A model generated the notes under the pieces. It saw nothing but the letters and a program-made list of their open reading frames with translations. It was not told the origin of the DNA and made no database searches. The translations under genes and the position numbers were made by a program. From the NCBI GenBank assembly GCA_020637445.1, contig JACJVZ010000001.1, positions 310,001 through 374,000 on the forward strand: a stretch of 64,000 nucleotides of DNA, read 5' to 3'. This document shows, piece by piece, positions 1 to 8,506 of the stretch. The stretch's first letter is position 1. Each line of letters starts with the position of its first letter. Source of the DNA: Calditrichota bacterium (GTDB lineage: Bacteria > Electryoneota > RPQS01).

Positions 1-1
1 G

Positions 2-217
2 CACGCGCCGGCAGCCAAGAAATTAAAGCAATTAAGAATAATAAGACACACCGCATACTTGGGGGCCAACTCAGTTTTTGCACGTTTGTTCCAATCAATA
101 TACGGACTTCACCGTTCAGATGCAAAGCTCAAAAAGCGCATCTTCTATAATATACTTGCTATTCAACCTAGCGCTCCAGCAAAAGAGCTCGAGGTCTTCT
201 TATCCAAAACAGAATAG
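2..217 (+). CDS. C-terminal end of an unidentified protein (5' truncated by the window)
   Basis: An open frame runs from the first complete codon in the window to a TAG at 215-217, giving 71 residues with no start needed inside the window. The tail is basic and mixed (for example SVFARLFQSIYGLHR), looks like a soluble protein end, and does not match a family I recognise. The stop codon lies inside the left arm of a perfect hairpin that separates it from the convergent OmpA-like gene, which supports a real gene end here. The missing upstream part prevents any functional call. Confidence 0.45.
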   Translation, partial: HAPAAKKLKQLRIIRHTAYLGANSVFARLFQSIYGLHRSDAKLKKRIFYNILAIQPSAPAKELEVFLSKTE

Positions 218-234
218 ACCCTGAAAAGGGTCTA
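215..234. terminator. Bidirectional hairpin between convergent genes
   Basis: Perfect 8-bp stem TAGACCCT / AGGGTCTA with a GAAA tetraloop. It lies between the end of the truncated plus-strand gene and the end of the minus-strand OmpA-like gene. The T-rich tract is weak on the plus side (TTCAAATGACGTTCTTG); on the minus side it is TTCTGTTTTGG. Confidence 0.6.
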
Positions 235-274
235 TTCAAATGACGTTCTTGATTTCTTTTTACTTTAGGTGCGG

Positions 275-1108
275 CTACTTCTTAACGAGTACCACGCGGC
301 GGTTTGCCGCCCGTCCTTCTTCAGTGTTATTCGATGCAACGGGTTTGGTGTCACCAAAACCTATGGTGGACATCCGGCTTGATTCGATGCCTCTCTCGAC
401 GAGCGCCTGCTTGACACTGGCAGCGCGAGCGTCCGAAAGAGTCATGTTTGCGTCTGGTTTGCCGACATTGTCCGTGTGACCTTGTATTTCGACGTTTAGA
501 TTTGCGTTGTCATTCAGAAGCTCAGCCATTTGCTCAACGAGTATCAAGGACTCGCTTTGGATGGTCGACTTGCCCGTATTGAAGTTAATGGCAAGTGAAA
601 TGCGGCCCTTCGTGACTAAGGAATCTAACATGGCATTTGCCGTTATTTCCTGAACCATCTCGCCCTTCTGCACTGCGAATACGGTGTATCCTGAACCAAG
701 ATCGCGGGACGCAACACAAACCCAAGTCTCCGCACCGTTCTTGCTGAAGAGTCCGGTCACACGCCACCAATCTTCATCGTTTACATAGAGAACCTTCCCG
801 CCGGCCTCCTGGATCGCATTCTGGAAGTTACGTACAATTGCCAATTGCGAAAGTGGCTTGCCACCTTCTTTTACATAGTAATCTACGAGCCAATATTGAC
901 CTTCTTCCCTAACGACTGAATCCGCACTTAACGGAAACTCGAAGAAACCGAAGTCCTCTGACGTACACTGGTCGATTATGTAGTCCTTGAGGCGGTTGAA
1001 CAATGGCAAGTCACTGCAGCCGTCAACATCTCCCTCCGCGGCCGCGCAGGCGGTCGCTGAGAACAGAAGGGTGAGCAAGCCGAAGGCGGAGACCAGAATA
1101 GATTTCAT
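275..1108 (-). CDS. OmpA-family envelope protein
   Basis: 277 residues with a Sec signal peptide (MKSILVSAFGLLTLLFSATA; the following CAAAEG could also act as a lipobox). The C-terminal ~115 residues form an OmpA/MotB-type peptidoglycan-binding domain: IQGHTDNVG, the LSDARAASVKQAL helix and the terminal NRRVVLV motif are all present. The region before it (about residues 25-160) is a unique domain rich in aromatic residues with no family I recognise. Known role of the family: non-covalent anchoring of the outer membrane to peptidoglycan. Start supported by AAAGGTG a few bases upstream. It is divergent from the next operon and seems monocistronic. Confidence 0.85.
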   Translation of the reverse strand: MKSILVSAFGLLTLLFSATACAAAEGDVDGCSDLPLFNRLKDYIIDQCTSEDFGFFEFPLSADSVVREEGQYWLVDYYVKEGGKPLSQLAIVRNFQNAIQEAGGKVLYVNDEDWWRVTGLFSKNGAETWVCVASRDLGSGYTVFAVQKGEMVQEITANAMLDSLVTKGRISLAINFNTGKSTIQSESLILVEQMAELLNDNANLNVEIQGHTDNVGKPDANMTLSDARAASVKQALVERGIESSRMSTIGFGDTKPVASNNTEEGRAANRRVVLVKK

Positions 1109-1474
1109 AATACACCTTTTAATAATTGGGGGGGCTATTTCTTCTCATGGATACAGCAAAGGTGCGCTGTTTGGCGCGCGCGGATGACCGGGTTCCGAAT
1201 TAGCACGAAATTTAGATTTGGCGGAGCACATTGTCAAGCCCCAGTCACTCTCGCAGTTCGACTCTCCCGGGTTAGACCGAACCACAAACGTGAGTATTCC
1301 AATATTGGCGCAACTTTCGCAATTACTTCATATATTACACCCAAATTGCGCATCCTCTGCGCACCTGTGCATGTCGTTTTCAACCATTTTCAAAACTGTG
1401 TGTCAAATGCTCAGAGGCCTGAACCGTTGACAGGAGTCACACTGAGAACCTCCCCAATTACAGCTGTTGCATCT
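1109..1474. other. Divergent intergenic region
   Basis: 366 bases between divergently transcribed genes. It holds a sigma-54-like element at 1306-1321 facing the plus-strand operon. An open frame continues upstream of 1475 to 1184, but its translation is low-complexity and lacks any envelope signal, so I treat it as non-coding leader. I saw no convincing sigma-70 promoter for the minus-strand OmpA gene. Confidence 0.5.
1306..1321 (+). promoter_or_regulatory. Candidate sigma-54 (-24/-12) promoter
   Basis: TGGCGCAACTTTCGCA has the GG and GC dinucleotides exactly 10 bases apart and keeps TGGC at -24 and GCA at -12. It precedes an operon that itself encodes a sigma-54 activator, consistent with autoregulation. 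The leader would be about 140 nt long. Confidence 0.4.
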
Positions 1475-2263
1475 ATGAAAATCCATAAAATATTTATACT
1501 TGCGATGCCGATTTTGTGGCTTATGTCTTGTACTGCGCCTCACGACAACCCCCTTGATCCGGCCTCTCCATACTACGTCGAACCGAATCCTCCGGTGGTT
1601 GAACCCCCTGATCCTGAGTTTTCGACAAGTTTGCACAGTGTGCACAAAGACCGAACCACCTTTGACCTCTATTCCATAGACGCAGAGCTTTGGCCGGAAA
1701 CAAACACGATCATTGATTCAGTCACGGTCCAGTACAAAGACACGACGCCACGCATTACCCACTTTCTGTCCTCAAGTGGCCACTGGATTTACACGTTCAA
1801 CGACAACAACGTGGACAGTGATGACCTTGAGGGTGCCGTGGGTGAGCCGTTTTACTTCACGGTATATACCCGGTTTGATTCCATATGGAATGTGGGACCG
1901 GCCTACATGATTCGAGTCTTGCATGATACGCCGTCCACGTTGTCTCCGACTGGCGGAGTGACAGTGGGCCCCTTTCCAGTACTGGCGTGGAACGACTACA
2001 ACGCGACGTTTCCCTACTCGTATCAGGCTCGTGTAGAAAGTGTAGACAGGCAAACAACCCGGGTCGTAACTGTTTGGGAGTCGGACACTCTGCAATCGAA
2101 CACCATGTCAGTCATGGTTGCAGATTCCCTTCTCAATACCGCGCCGGACGATTCTTCAGACATTTTGAATTACCTGTGGACGATCATAGTCTATGATAAT
2201 TTTGGCAATTCAGCCGAATCGATTGAGTCCACCTTCAAAGTTGACGCTGGGACATCACGATGA
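1475..2263 (+). CDS. Lipoprotein with Ig/fibronectin-like beta domain
   Basis: 262 residues. The start at 1475 gives a classical lipoprotein signal (MKIHKIFILAMPILWLMSC; lipobox LMSC, Cys19), whereas the upstream in-frame extension has no signal. After a Pro-rich linker (PNPPVVEPPDPE) the rest is beta-rich and resembles one or two Ig/FN3-like sandwiches (GVTVGPFPVLAWNDY). Its stop overlaps the ATG of the sigma-54 activator by 4 bases, so translation is coupled to the regulator. Inferred role: outer-membrane or periplasmic partner or sensor of the downstream regulatory genes; no enzymatic motif seen. Confidence 0.75.
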   Translation: MKIHKIFILAMPILWLMSCTAPHDNPLDPASPYYVEPNPPVVEPPDPEFSTSLHSVHKDRTTFDLYSIDAELWPETNTIIDSVTVQYKDTTPRITHFLSSSGHWIYTFNDNNVDSDDLEGAVGEPFYFTVYTRFDSIWNVGPAYMIRVLHDTPSTLSPTGGVTVGPFPVLAWNDYNATFPYSYQARVESVDRQTTRVVTVWESDTLQSNTMSVMVADSLLNTAPDDSSDILNYLWTIIVYDNFGNSAESIESTFKVDAGTSR

Positions 2264-3705
2264 GCACTGGTCTTCTAACCTCCGAACAAGTCCTCGCGGC
2301 GGGACAAAAACTCCTCGAGTTAAGGCCGCTTGAAGAAGTTTTCAACACCGTGCTCGAAACGGCGGCGCAGGCGATGCACGCCGAGACGGCGATGATTATT
2401 CTCGCGAATAACGGATCACTATCGCTGGCCGCCGTACGGCAAAACACGGGTGACGCTCGCTCGCTCGACGAAGTCTCGCAGAGTTTGGTCAAGGAATCCA
2501 TCGACGGCAACAAGCCAATTCTTACCGAAAGCGCCGTCGAAGATCCGCGCTTCTCCGGCAAGTCGTCGATCATTTTGCAGCACATTCAATCCGCCGCCAT
2601 CGTCCCGCTGTCGGGCCGTAACGCCGTCGAAGGCGCGCTTTATCTGGATAGCCGCTCCGACCGCGATCTCTTCCGCAAAGAAAACCTTGCGCCGCTGGCG
2701 ACGCTGGCCGCTTTTGCGACGTTGGCCATAGAAAATGCCCGCCGCTACGACCGTGCGCGGAGCGAGATTGCGGCATTGAAATCCAATGACGTCAAACGCT
2801 TGTTAGTTGGAGACAGTCACTCCATGCGCGAACTCTACGGATTGATCGCGCGGGTATCTCCAACGGACCTTCCTGTCATCATCAACGGTGAATCCGGCAC
2901 CGGCAAAGAGCTGATCGCCCGCGAGATTCATCGCAACAGTCCGCGCGTCGATAAACCGTTTCTCGCTCTTTATTGCGGAAATGTGTCCCCCGAGCTCTTC
3001 GAGAGCGAGCTCTTTGGTCACAAAAAGGGCAGCTTCACCGGTGCCACGATGGACAAACAAGGTCTGGTCGAAGCGGCTGAAGGGGGGACACTCTTCCTTG
3101 ACGAAGTCGCCGATATTCCGATGTCCCTGCAGGCCAAGCTCCTGCGCTACCTGCAGGAATCAGAGTACAGACGAGTCGGCGACGTCGAAATTCGCAAAGC
3201 CAACGTTCGTATCGTCACCGCAACGAACAAGGATCTCCAAACCGAAATCGAAGCGGGCCGTTTCCGGGAGGACCTCTTCTACCGGTTATTTATTCTTCCA
3301 ATCACGTCTCCACCGTTGCGCGAACGTCGGTCGGACATCCCCCTGCTCGTCCACCATTTTTTGCGCAAAACAGGCAGCAAGGTGACCGGAATCTCCCCTG
3401 AAGCCCTGCGCCGGCTGCAGACCTACTCGTGGCCCGGGAACGTCCGTGAGCTTGAAAACACCATCGTCCGTGCCGCTGTCATTACGCGGAGTGACCGCAT
3501 CGAAGTCGAAGACATCTCGCATCAGGCGATCAGCAAAGATTCTTCCGGCAATGAAGACTTAAGCTGGAAAGCCGCCGAAAAAACCCATATCTTGCAGGTG
3601 CTTGATCTCTGCGGCGGCAATCGCTCCAAAGCGGCGCTCATGCTCGGCGTATCGCGCCGCTATCTGCACTACAAATTAAAAGAGTGGGAAGAACAGGTTT
3701 CCTGA
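2260..3705 (+). CDS. Sigma-54-dependent transcriptional activator with N-terminal GAF domain
   Basis: 481 residues in three parts. Residues ~1-165 form a GAF-like sensory domain in place of the usual phospho-receiver. Residues ~185-410 are the AAA+ domain, with Walker A GESGTGKE (210-217), the sigma-54 contact loop GSFTGA (257-262, the common variant of GAFTGA), Walker B GTLFLDEVAD and a terminal SWPGNVRELEN. Residues ~445-478 are a Fis-type HTH (GGNRSKAALMLGVSRRYL). It should open sigma-54 promoters. Two -24/-12 candidates lie nearby (1306 and 6250). TGATG coupling to the kinase suggests that the kinase or its ligand controls activity, possibly through GAF or direct phosphorylation; this is inference. 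Confidence 0.92.
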   Translation: MSTGLLTSEQVLAAGQKLLELRPLEEVFNTVLETAAQAMHAETAMIILANNGSLSLAAVRQNTGDARSLDEVSQSLVKESIDGNKPILTESAVEDPRFSGKSSIILQHIQSAAIVPLSGRNAVEGALYLDSRSDRDLFRKENLAPLATLAAFATLAIENARRYDRARSEIAALKSNDVKRLLVGDSHSMRELYGLIARVSPTDLPVIINGESGTGKELIAREIHRNSPRVDKPFLALYCGNVSPELFESELFGHKKGSFTGATMDKQGLVEAAEGGTLFLDEVADIPMSLQAKLLRYLQESEYRRVGDVEIRKANVRIVTATNKDLQTEIEAGRFREDLFYRLFILPITSPPLRERRSDIPLLVHHFLRKTGSKVTGISPEALRRLQTYSWPGNVRELENTIVRAAVITRSDRIEVEDISHQAISKDSSGNEDLSWKAAEKTHILQVLDLCGGNRSKAALMLGVSRRYLHYKLKEWEEQVS

Positions 3706-5303
3706 TGAAACCTCTGGCGGAAAGACTTTCGGATCGCAAGCTGATTTCGCACGGCGACATCTCGTCAGCCTATCGTGCGCGCGATACGCGGCTCGATCGC
3801 GACGTCTTTCTGAAAGTTCTTCATCCGCATTTCGCTCAAGACCCTGATTTGCGCGCGCGCTTTGAACGTGAAGCCCGAGCCGCGGCCAAGCTCGACCATC
3901 CTCAGCTTGTCCGCATTTACGAGGTCGGTGAGGACCCGAACGAAGGCCCGTTCATGATCTTGGAGTGGGTGGAGGGCGAAACTCTCGCTGCGAAAATCAT
4001 ACGCGAAGGCAAACTTACGCCTGAACGGGTTGAGCGGCTCGCAAGTTCTTTGCTGAATGCGCTTTCCGTTTTGCATGCGCACGGAATCCTGCACCGGGAC
4101 GTTAAGCCAGAGAATATCCTTTGCCGCAAGGACGGCGAGTTCAAGCTCACGGATTTCAGTCTTGCGCTGCTCTCTGATGCTCCCAAATTAACCCACCACA
4201 CCGCCGTCGTGGGCACACCGGCTTATCTCGCGCCGGAGCTCGCGCGCGGAAAATCTCCCAGCGAACGCTCCGATCTGTTTGCCGCTGGAGTCGTGTTGTT
4301 TGAGGCGTCTACTGGCCAGAATCCGTTTTACGCCGAATCACTCCTCGAATCTCTGCGCCGTGTTCGCGAAGTCGAGCCTAATTGGAGCTTGCTCGCTCAC
4401 TTGGGAGAGGACACTCAGCTCCCGTCTCTGATCAAAATTTGTCTTGAAAAAGAGTCCGATGCCCGTCCTGAGTCCGCGAACGATGCGGTGGTTCTGCTTA
4501 CTGGAGGTACGCGCTTTTCCGCCGCCAGCGTGTCCGCAAGGTCGCGTGCGCGGGTTTTCACGGTGGCGGCTCTCGTTCTATTGATCGTTGGCGCCGTTGC
4601 GTATTTCGCCGCGGTCAGAAAGAGCGAGGTCCCGCAAGTTCAAACAATTCCTCCCGTTCCCGATACGACGAAAATTAGCATGGACACGTCGGCGGTGCCG
4701 GACACGGAACAGGCGGACACGTCAGCTTTCATGAGTGAACCTGCTCCAGATAACGAAGCGAAACCTCGTTTCGCTGAAAAGAGAGCCGAAGACTCGGTCA
4801 CAAAACCGGAGCGAAAAATCGAACCGGAAAAAACCGCGGCGGCGGAGGCGGACAGTTTTAGTTTAAGTCTCGATACGACTCCATGGGCGAGAATCACAAT
4901 GGACGGCAACGAATTGGGCTCAACACCGCTTGGTGCTCCGTTGAGATTGGAGAGGGGCGAACATATCTTGATGCTGCGCAACCCCGCGTTCCCACCGATT
5001 CAAGCGAAAATTGAGCTGACTGAAGACTCACGAGTTGATCTCCAGCTTGCCGCGTATGTCCAGCATGTCGAACTAACGGTAGAGCCGTGGGGCGATGTTT
5101 TTTTGGACAATGAAATGATTGGTGCTTCGCCCCTGAACAGATTGCTCGCCGTACTTCCCGGCAAACATACTCTGCGAGTCACTCATCCCACTTTGCAGAC
5201 CGTTGAAAAAACTTGGCAGGCCGTCGCCGGAGACACCATCAAGTTCCGCGCCGATCTGACCAAGTCCGTACTTGCCCTCCGCACATCGGGAGAACCGAAT
5301 TGA
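3705..5303 (+). CDS. Membrane-bound Hanks-type Ser/Thr kinase with PEGA repeats
   Basis: 532 residues from the ATG that overlaps the activator stop (TGATG). Kinase domain ~5-275: VAIK lysine K37 (FLKVL), catalytic loop HRDVKPEN (130-137), APE at ~176. The DFG motif reads DFS (~150-152) and the glycine loop is degenerate (SHGDISSAYRA), so activity may be altered although the Lys, HRD and DFx acidic residues remain. One membrane helix ~283-305 is followed by a charged linker and two PEGA-type extracytoplasmic repeats (~386-448 and ~450-520; each has a DG/DN-x-x-G-x-[ST]PL core). Topology: kinase in the cytoplasm, PEGA outside, probably sensing an envelope ligand. Confidence 0.9.
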   Translation: MKPLAERLSDRKLISHGDISSAYRARDTRLDRDVFLKVLHPHFAQDPDLRARFEREARAAAKLDHPQLVRIYEVGEDPNEGPFMILEWVEGETLAAKIIREGKLTPERVERLASSLLNALSVLHAHGILHRDVKPENILCRKDGEFKLTDFSLALLSDAPKLTHHTAVVGTPAYLAPELARGKSPSERSDLFAAGVVLFEASTGQNPFYAESLLESLRRVREVEPNWSLLAHLGEDTQLPSLIKICLEKESDARPESANDAVVLLTGGTRFSAASVSARSRARVFTVAALVLLIVGAVAYFAAVRKSEVPQVQTIPPVPDTTKISMDTSAVPDTEQADTSAFMSEPAPDNEAKPRFAEKRAEDSVTKPERKIEPEKTAAAEADSFSLSLDTTPWARITMDGNELGSTPLGAPLRLERGEHILMLRNPAFPPIQAKIELTEDSRVDLQLAAYVQHVELTVEPWGDVFLDNEMIGASPLNRLLAVLPGKHTLRVTHPTLQTVEKTWQAVAGDTIKFRADLTKSVLALRTSGEPN

Positions 5304-6049
5304 CCAAACTCCTCGCCGTACTTTTCTTCTGCGCGTCCCTCTTCGCTCAAGACAATATCCTCTTCGAAGCCGATTCACTTTTTCATGCGGGTGACTATGA
5401 GCGCGTAGAATTGCTCGTGCTCCGCGCCGAACGGCAATTCGACCTTCCCGATTCGCAGATGGTCAGTTTAGAGCTGCTCGGCGGCTACTCTTTGATCATG
5501 CTCGACAGAGTGGAGGAGGCCCGTTCACATTTTCAGCGAGTGCTGGAGCTCGACTCGACCACGACTCTCGATCCGGTTTTGGTAAGTCCCAAGTTCCGTA
5601 TTGTCTTTGATGAAGTGAAGGTAAGCTATCTATCGAATCGTGCGCAAGAAATTCCCGCGCGCGAACAGATGTACGGCACACTTCGCGTTGGCGCAAGTCC
5701 CGAGTCGCGAGTGATGAACCTCATTGTACCCGGCACGGGTTTTATTAGCGAAGGCAAACCCGTGCGCGGCGCGGTGCATTTCGTTTTGCAGGGAGTTGCG
5801 GCTGCACTTTGGCTCAGTGAACTCAGCCAAACCTCAGACGCCCGCGACAAGTATCTCGCCGCTGATTCCGCCAACGTCGCCCGCCTTTACGACGATTACG
5901 ATTCGCACCACCAAAAAATGTGGGCGTATGGCCTGACTACCGCCGGAGTCTACATGCTGTCGCAGTTGGACCTTGCGCTCTTCCGTCGCTCAGAAACCCT
6001 GAAGCTCTACCCAACACCCACAGGTGCCACACTGAGCCTCCGCTTCTGA
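5300..6049 (+). CDS. Secreted TPR-like protein with DUF5683-like C-terminus
   Basis: 249 residues starting at a TTG (5300) that overlaps the kinase stop; this start yields a clean signal peptide (TKLLAVLFFCASLFAQD), unlike the Arg-rich upstream extension. Residues ~20-100 resemble TPR helices (FEADSLFHAGDYERVELLVLR). The C-terminal half has the DUF5683-type pattern: NLIVPGTGFISEGKPVRGA, a hydrophobic stretch, Tyr-rich helices and an ending LTLRF-like strand (TGATLSLRF). Function of that domain is not established. It is the last gene of the operon and is followed by a terminator. Confidence 0.75.
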   Translation: MTKLLAVLFFCASLFAQDNILFEADSLFHAGDYERVELLVLRAERQFDLPDSQMVSLELLGGYSLIMLDRVEEARSHFQRVLELDSTTTLDPVLVSPKFRIVFDEVKVSYLSNRAQEIPAREQMYGTLRVGASPESRVMNLIVPGTGFISEGKPVRGAVHFVLQGVAAALWLSELSQTSDARDKYLAADSANVARLYDDYDSHHQKMWAYGLTTAGVYMLSQLDLALFRRSETLKLYPTPTGATLSLRF

Positions 6050-6081
6050 CAGATTTGTTAGAGCCTTCGTTGATCTACATG

Positions 6082-6105
6082 TCCCTGCTTCGGTAGGGAT
6101 TTTTC
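6082..6105 (+). terminator. Rho-independent terminator of the kinase operon
   Basis: TCCCTGC-TTCG-GTAGGGA (one G.T pair) with a UUCG tetraloop, followed directly by TTTTTC, 33 bases after the stop at 6049. Confidence 0.75.
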
Positions 6106-6249
6106 ATTGTCCACGCGTCCATGCAGAAGGCTCTTCCTGATACGGCAACGACGTTGGTGCGCATCTCGTTCACACTCATTGTAACTGTGACGCACATTTC
6201 GAGCGGCAATATTGCTTGTATAGTTATGTATGTAAAGAACTTAAAGGAC

Positions 6250-6265
6250 TGGAACGACAATTGCC
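6250..6265 (+). promoter_or_regulatory. Strong candidate sigma-54 (-24/-12) promoter
   Basis: TGGAACGACAATTGCC matches the consensus TGGCACG-N4-TTGCW at 11 of the 12 defined positions up to the -12 GC except the fourth base, and the spacing GG-N10-GC is exact. Predicted transcription start is near 6276, giving a leader of about 54 nt for the gene at 6330. The sigma-54 activator encoded just upstream is the obvious candidate regulator. Confidence 0.6.
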
Positions 6266-6329
6266 ATTATATAGAAACGAAGCCTGAGAGTTGTACAATA
6301 TTTACAATAAACCAGTTTTGGAGAAAACA

Positions 6330-8243
6330 ATGAAAAAGCTGATTCTAACTGTCCTGCTGGGCCTGCTTGGCGTAACGGCAGCCTGGGCTCAGACCGGCAA
6401 TCTGTCGGTGACTGTTGTCGCTGGCGACGTACCGCTTCAAGGAGTTCTCGTGAATGTTGAAGCCGAGGGCCACGGTGGACCCGGCCGTCCGCATTTTAGC
6501 GGCACAACAGATGAGACCGGCGTAATTCTGTTCGCTGACATTCCGGCCATGGAATACGAAGTAATGGCAGGTCTTCCGGGCGTGCATCCTGAACATGCGC
6601 ACGTCGACGTATTGGAAGGCGAAACGGCGGAAGTCACTTTGACATTCCCGTCGTTTGATCCGGCTCCGCGTATTTCTGTGCGCCCGGACAATATGCATTT
6701 TGGTCCGGTTGGCGTGGGTACGACGTTCACGCGCAATTTGGATATCGAAAACCGCGGTCAGTTGGACCTCACCGTCTCCATCGCACTGGAAGGCGACGCG
6801 TTTGGTCTCGGAGCGGAACCTGACTTTACGCTCATCCCCGGCGAAGAAGTGGACTTCCCCGTGACGTTTACACCCGCCGATACGATTGGTTACACAGGTA
6901 CTTTGACGATTACGTCGAATGATCCCGACCACGGTACGATTATTGTTCCGCTGACCGGTTTCGGCGCCGTGATCATCACGGGCGGCCTGTCGGTGAACGT
7001 GATCGTGACGGATTCCAATGACGTCGCTTCGGCAGTGGACAGTGCGCGCGTGCGTGTTTCCTTTATCCGTGATCACGGCGGTCCGCGTCCGCAGCACTTT
7101 GTCGGTTTTACCGATGCGGAAGGTAACGTCACAGTCGATGCGATTCCGGTGGGCGTTTACAACGTCAACGCAGACAAGCCCGGTATTGGTTTTGCCAGCG
7201 ACGTGATTGAAATCACCGAAGATCAAACTTCGTTCTTGACGCTTGAATTGGTTGCGGCTGACTCTTCCGAGCATGGACACCATGACGGACATCACGGCCA
7301 TGGCCATCACTTTGAAATCGTCGAGCTCGCGGGCACGGCTATCGTGACGGCTCCTGACACGTTGGACCCGACGTTCTTACTGTACGCGCTGGACGTCGAT
7401 GCGGACGGCATTGCTGACTATCGTTTGAATTTCGGTCCGGCAGATTATGATCCGGGCAACGGCGCAACCCGTCCGAACGACGGCGACGAAATTATCGTCA
7501 CGGGCGCTCTGATGTCGCATGGCACGCCTCCGATGGTTCACGTCTACACAATTAATGGCATGGAATGGTGGATTCAAGATCCCGCCAATGACGGTGCTCA
7601 CGGCGGCGACGCTGGTGGCCGCGCGACTGGCTTTGGCACTGACAACAACTTGGTCTGGGTGGAAATCACGGGAACAGTTTCGGTCATCGACGTCTACGGC
7701 GATGCGTTCTATGGCCTTGACACAGACAACGACGGCGTGACCAATTACGTCATCGACTTTGGCGACAACTACAACGTGAGCAGCCCGGCAATCCCGTCAC
7801 TTGGTGAGAATGTCTCGGTGGTTGGCGGATTGTTGAATGGCGCTCCGGAAGCCTTGAATGCCGACTGGGTGATCGTCTATGAAGTGGACGGCCAGTTCTT
7901 CCGCATGCCCGGTGACACCGAAGGTCTTGAACCGATTGACGGCAGCACGAGCGTTAATCCGACCGATGCTCCGGTGGTATCCTCTCACTTGGTAGCGACA
8001 AACTATCCGAACCCGTTCAACCCGACGACGAACATTCAGTTCTCGACCCCGGTTGCCGGTTTGGTGAACATCACGGTGTTTGACGTCCTTGGCCGTCAGG
8101 TCGCCACGTTGGTCAATGACAATTTGACCGCGGGTACCTACACCACTCAATTCAATGCAGCGAGCCTGCCCTCCGGTATGTATATGTATCGCGTGACTGT
8201 GAATAACCAGTCCATCGTGAACCGGATGCTGCTCCTGAAATAA
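6330..8243 (+). CDS. Large secreted protein: regulatory-like, HYDIN-like and His-rich domains with T9SS sorting tail
   Basis: 637 residues; start chosen for the SD GGAG and signal peptide MKKLILTVLLGLLGVTAAWA. Order: carboxypeptidase-regulatory-like domain (~22-110), ASPM/HYDIN-like beta domain (~112-212, FGPVGVGTTFTRNLDIENRG), second regulatory-like domain (~215-305), a His-rich stretch (HGHHDGHHGHGHH, ~312-326) likely to bind metal, then two similar beta modules (ALDVDADGIADYRLNFG and GLDTDNDGVTNYVIDFG). The C-terminus (~560-637) is the sorting/FlgD-like domain with NYPNPFNPTTNIQF and SGMYMYRV. Cell-surface or released. Preceded by a sigma-54 promoter, so probably controlled by the neighbouring activator/kinase pair. 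Confidence 0.85.
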   Translation: MKKLILTVLLGLLGVTAAWAQTGNLSVTVVAGDVPLQGVLVNVEAEGHGGPGRPHFSGTTDETGVILFADIPAMEYEVMAGLPGVHPEHAHVDVLEGETAEVTLTFPSFDPAPRISVRPDNMHFGPVGVGTTFTRNLDIENRGQLDLTVSIALEGDAFGLGAEPDFTLIPGEEVDFPVTFTPADTIGYTGTLTITSNDPDHGTIIVPLTGFGAVIITGGLSVNVIVTDSNDVASAVDSARVRVSFIRDHGGPRPQHFVGFTDAEGNVTVDAIPVGVYNVNADKPGIGFASDVIEITEDQTSFLTLELVAADSSEHGHHDGHHGHGHHFEIVELAGTAIVTAPDTLDPTFLLYALDVDADGIADYRLNFGPADYDPGNGATRPNDGDEIIVTGALMSHGTPPMVHVYTINGMEWWIQDPANDGAHGGDAGGRATGFGTDNNLVWVEITGTVSVIDVYGDAFYGLDTDNDGVTNYVIDFGDNYNVSSPAIPSLGENVSVVGGLLNGAPEALNADWVIVYEVDGQFFRMPGDTEGLEPIDGSTSVNPTDAPVVSSHLVATNYPNPFNPTTNIQFSTPVAGLVNITVFDVLGRQVATLVNDNLTAGTYTTQFNAASLPSGMYMYRVTVNNQSIVNRMLLLK

Positions 8244-8262
8244 CAGACTGCTCCCTCAGGCA

Positions 8263-8310
8263 GAAGCCCCCTTCCGGTTCTCCCCACCGGTTGGGGGCTT
8301 CATTTTTTTC
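8263..8310 (+). terminator. Rho-independent terminator
   Basis: GAAGCCCCC ... GGGGGCTTC stem extended by CCGGT/ACCGG inside, followed by ATTTTTTTC, just after the stop at 8243. Confidence 0.85.
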
Positions 8311-8313
8311 TAA

Positions 8314-8381
8314 GGTCTCCCGGGGGATAAAAGGGGGTCTGAAAAGAACTACTACAGTCGGCCTCGGCCGTCTCTTCTTCG
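8314..8381. repeat. Intergenic REP-like element, copy 1
   Basis: Pattern CTCCCGGGGGATAAAAGGGGG then CTGAAAA and a GGCC-TC-GGCC hairpin with CTCTTCTT. A related arrangement (CCCCCC/GGGGGG hairpin, ATTAAGGGGGG, TTCTGAAAA, hairpin, CTCTTTCTT) occurs at 22296-22384, also just after a terminator. Confidence 0.35.
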
Positions 8382-8506
8382 TTCATATTTCATATTTCCC
8401 CCTGCATCGAATCCAACAATTTCGTATACTAAAGATTACTCAAAACACAATGGTTTGAGAAGACTCTCTAACCTTAGCCATATCAGAAAGATACAAATTC
8501 GCAATC

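Noticed and set aside
1184..1474. In-frame upstream extension of the lipoprotein ORF
   Set aside because: Translation lacks a signal and is unlike a protein; ATG 1475 gives a textbook lipobox.
6345..7310. 321-codon minus-strand ORF inside the secreted-protein gene
   Set aside because: Antisense shadow of a real plus-strand gene; rich in His/Arg, no start signal.
8244..8506. Cobalamin or SAM riboswitch before metH
   Set aside because: No B12-box-like or SAM-I core sequence seen; only a terminator and repeat-like hairpins.
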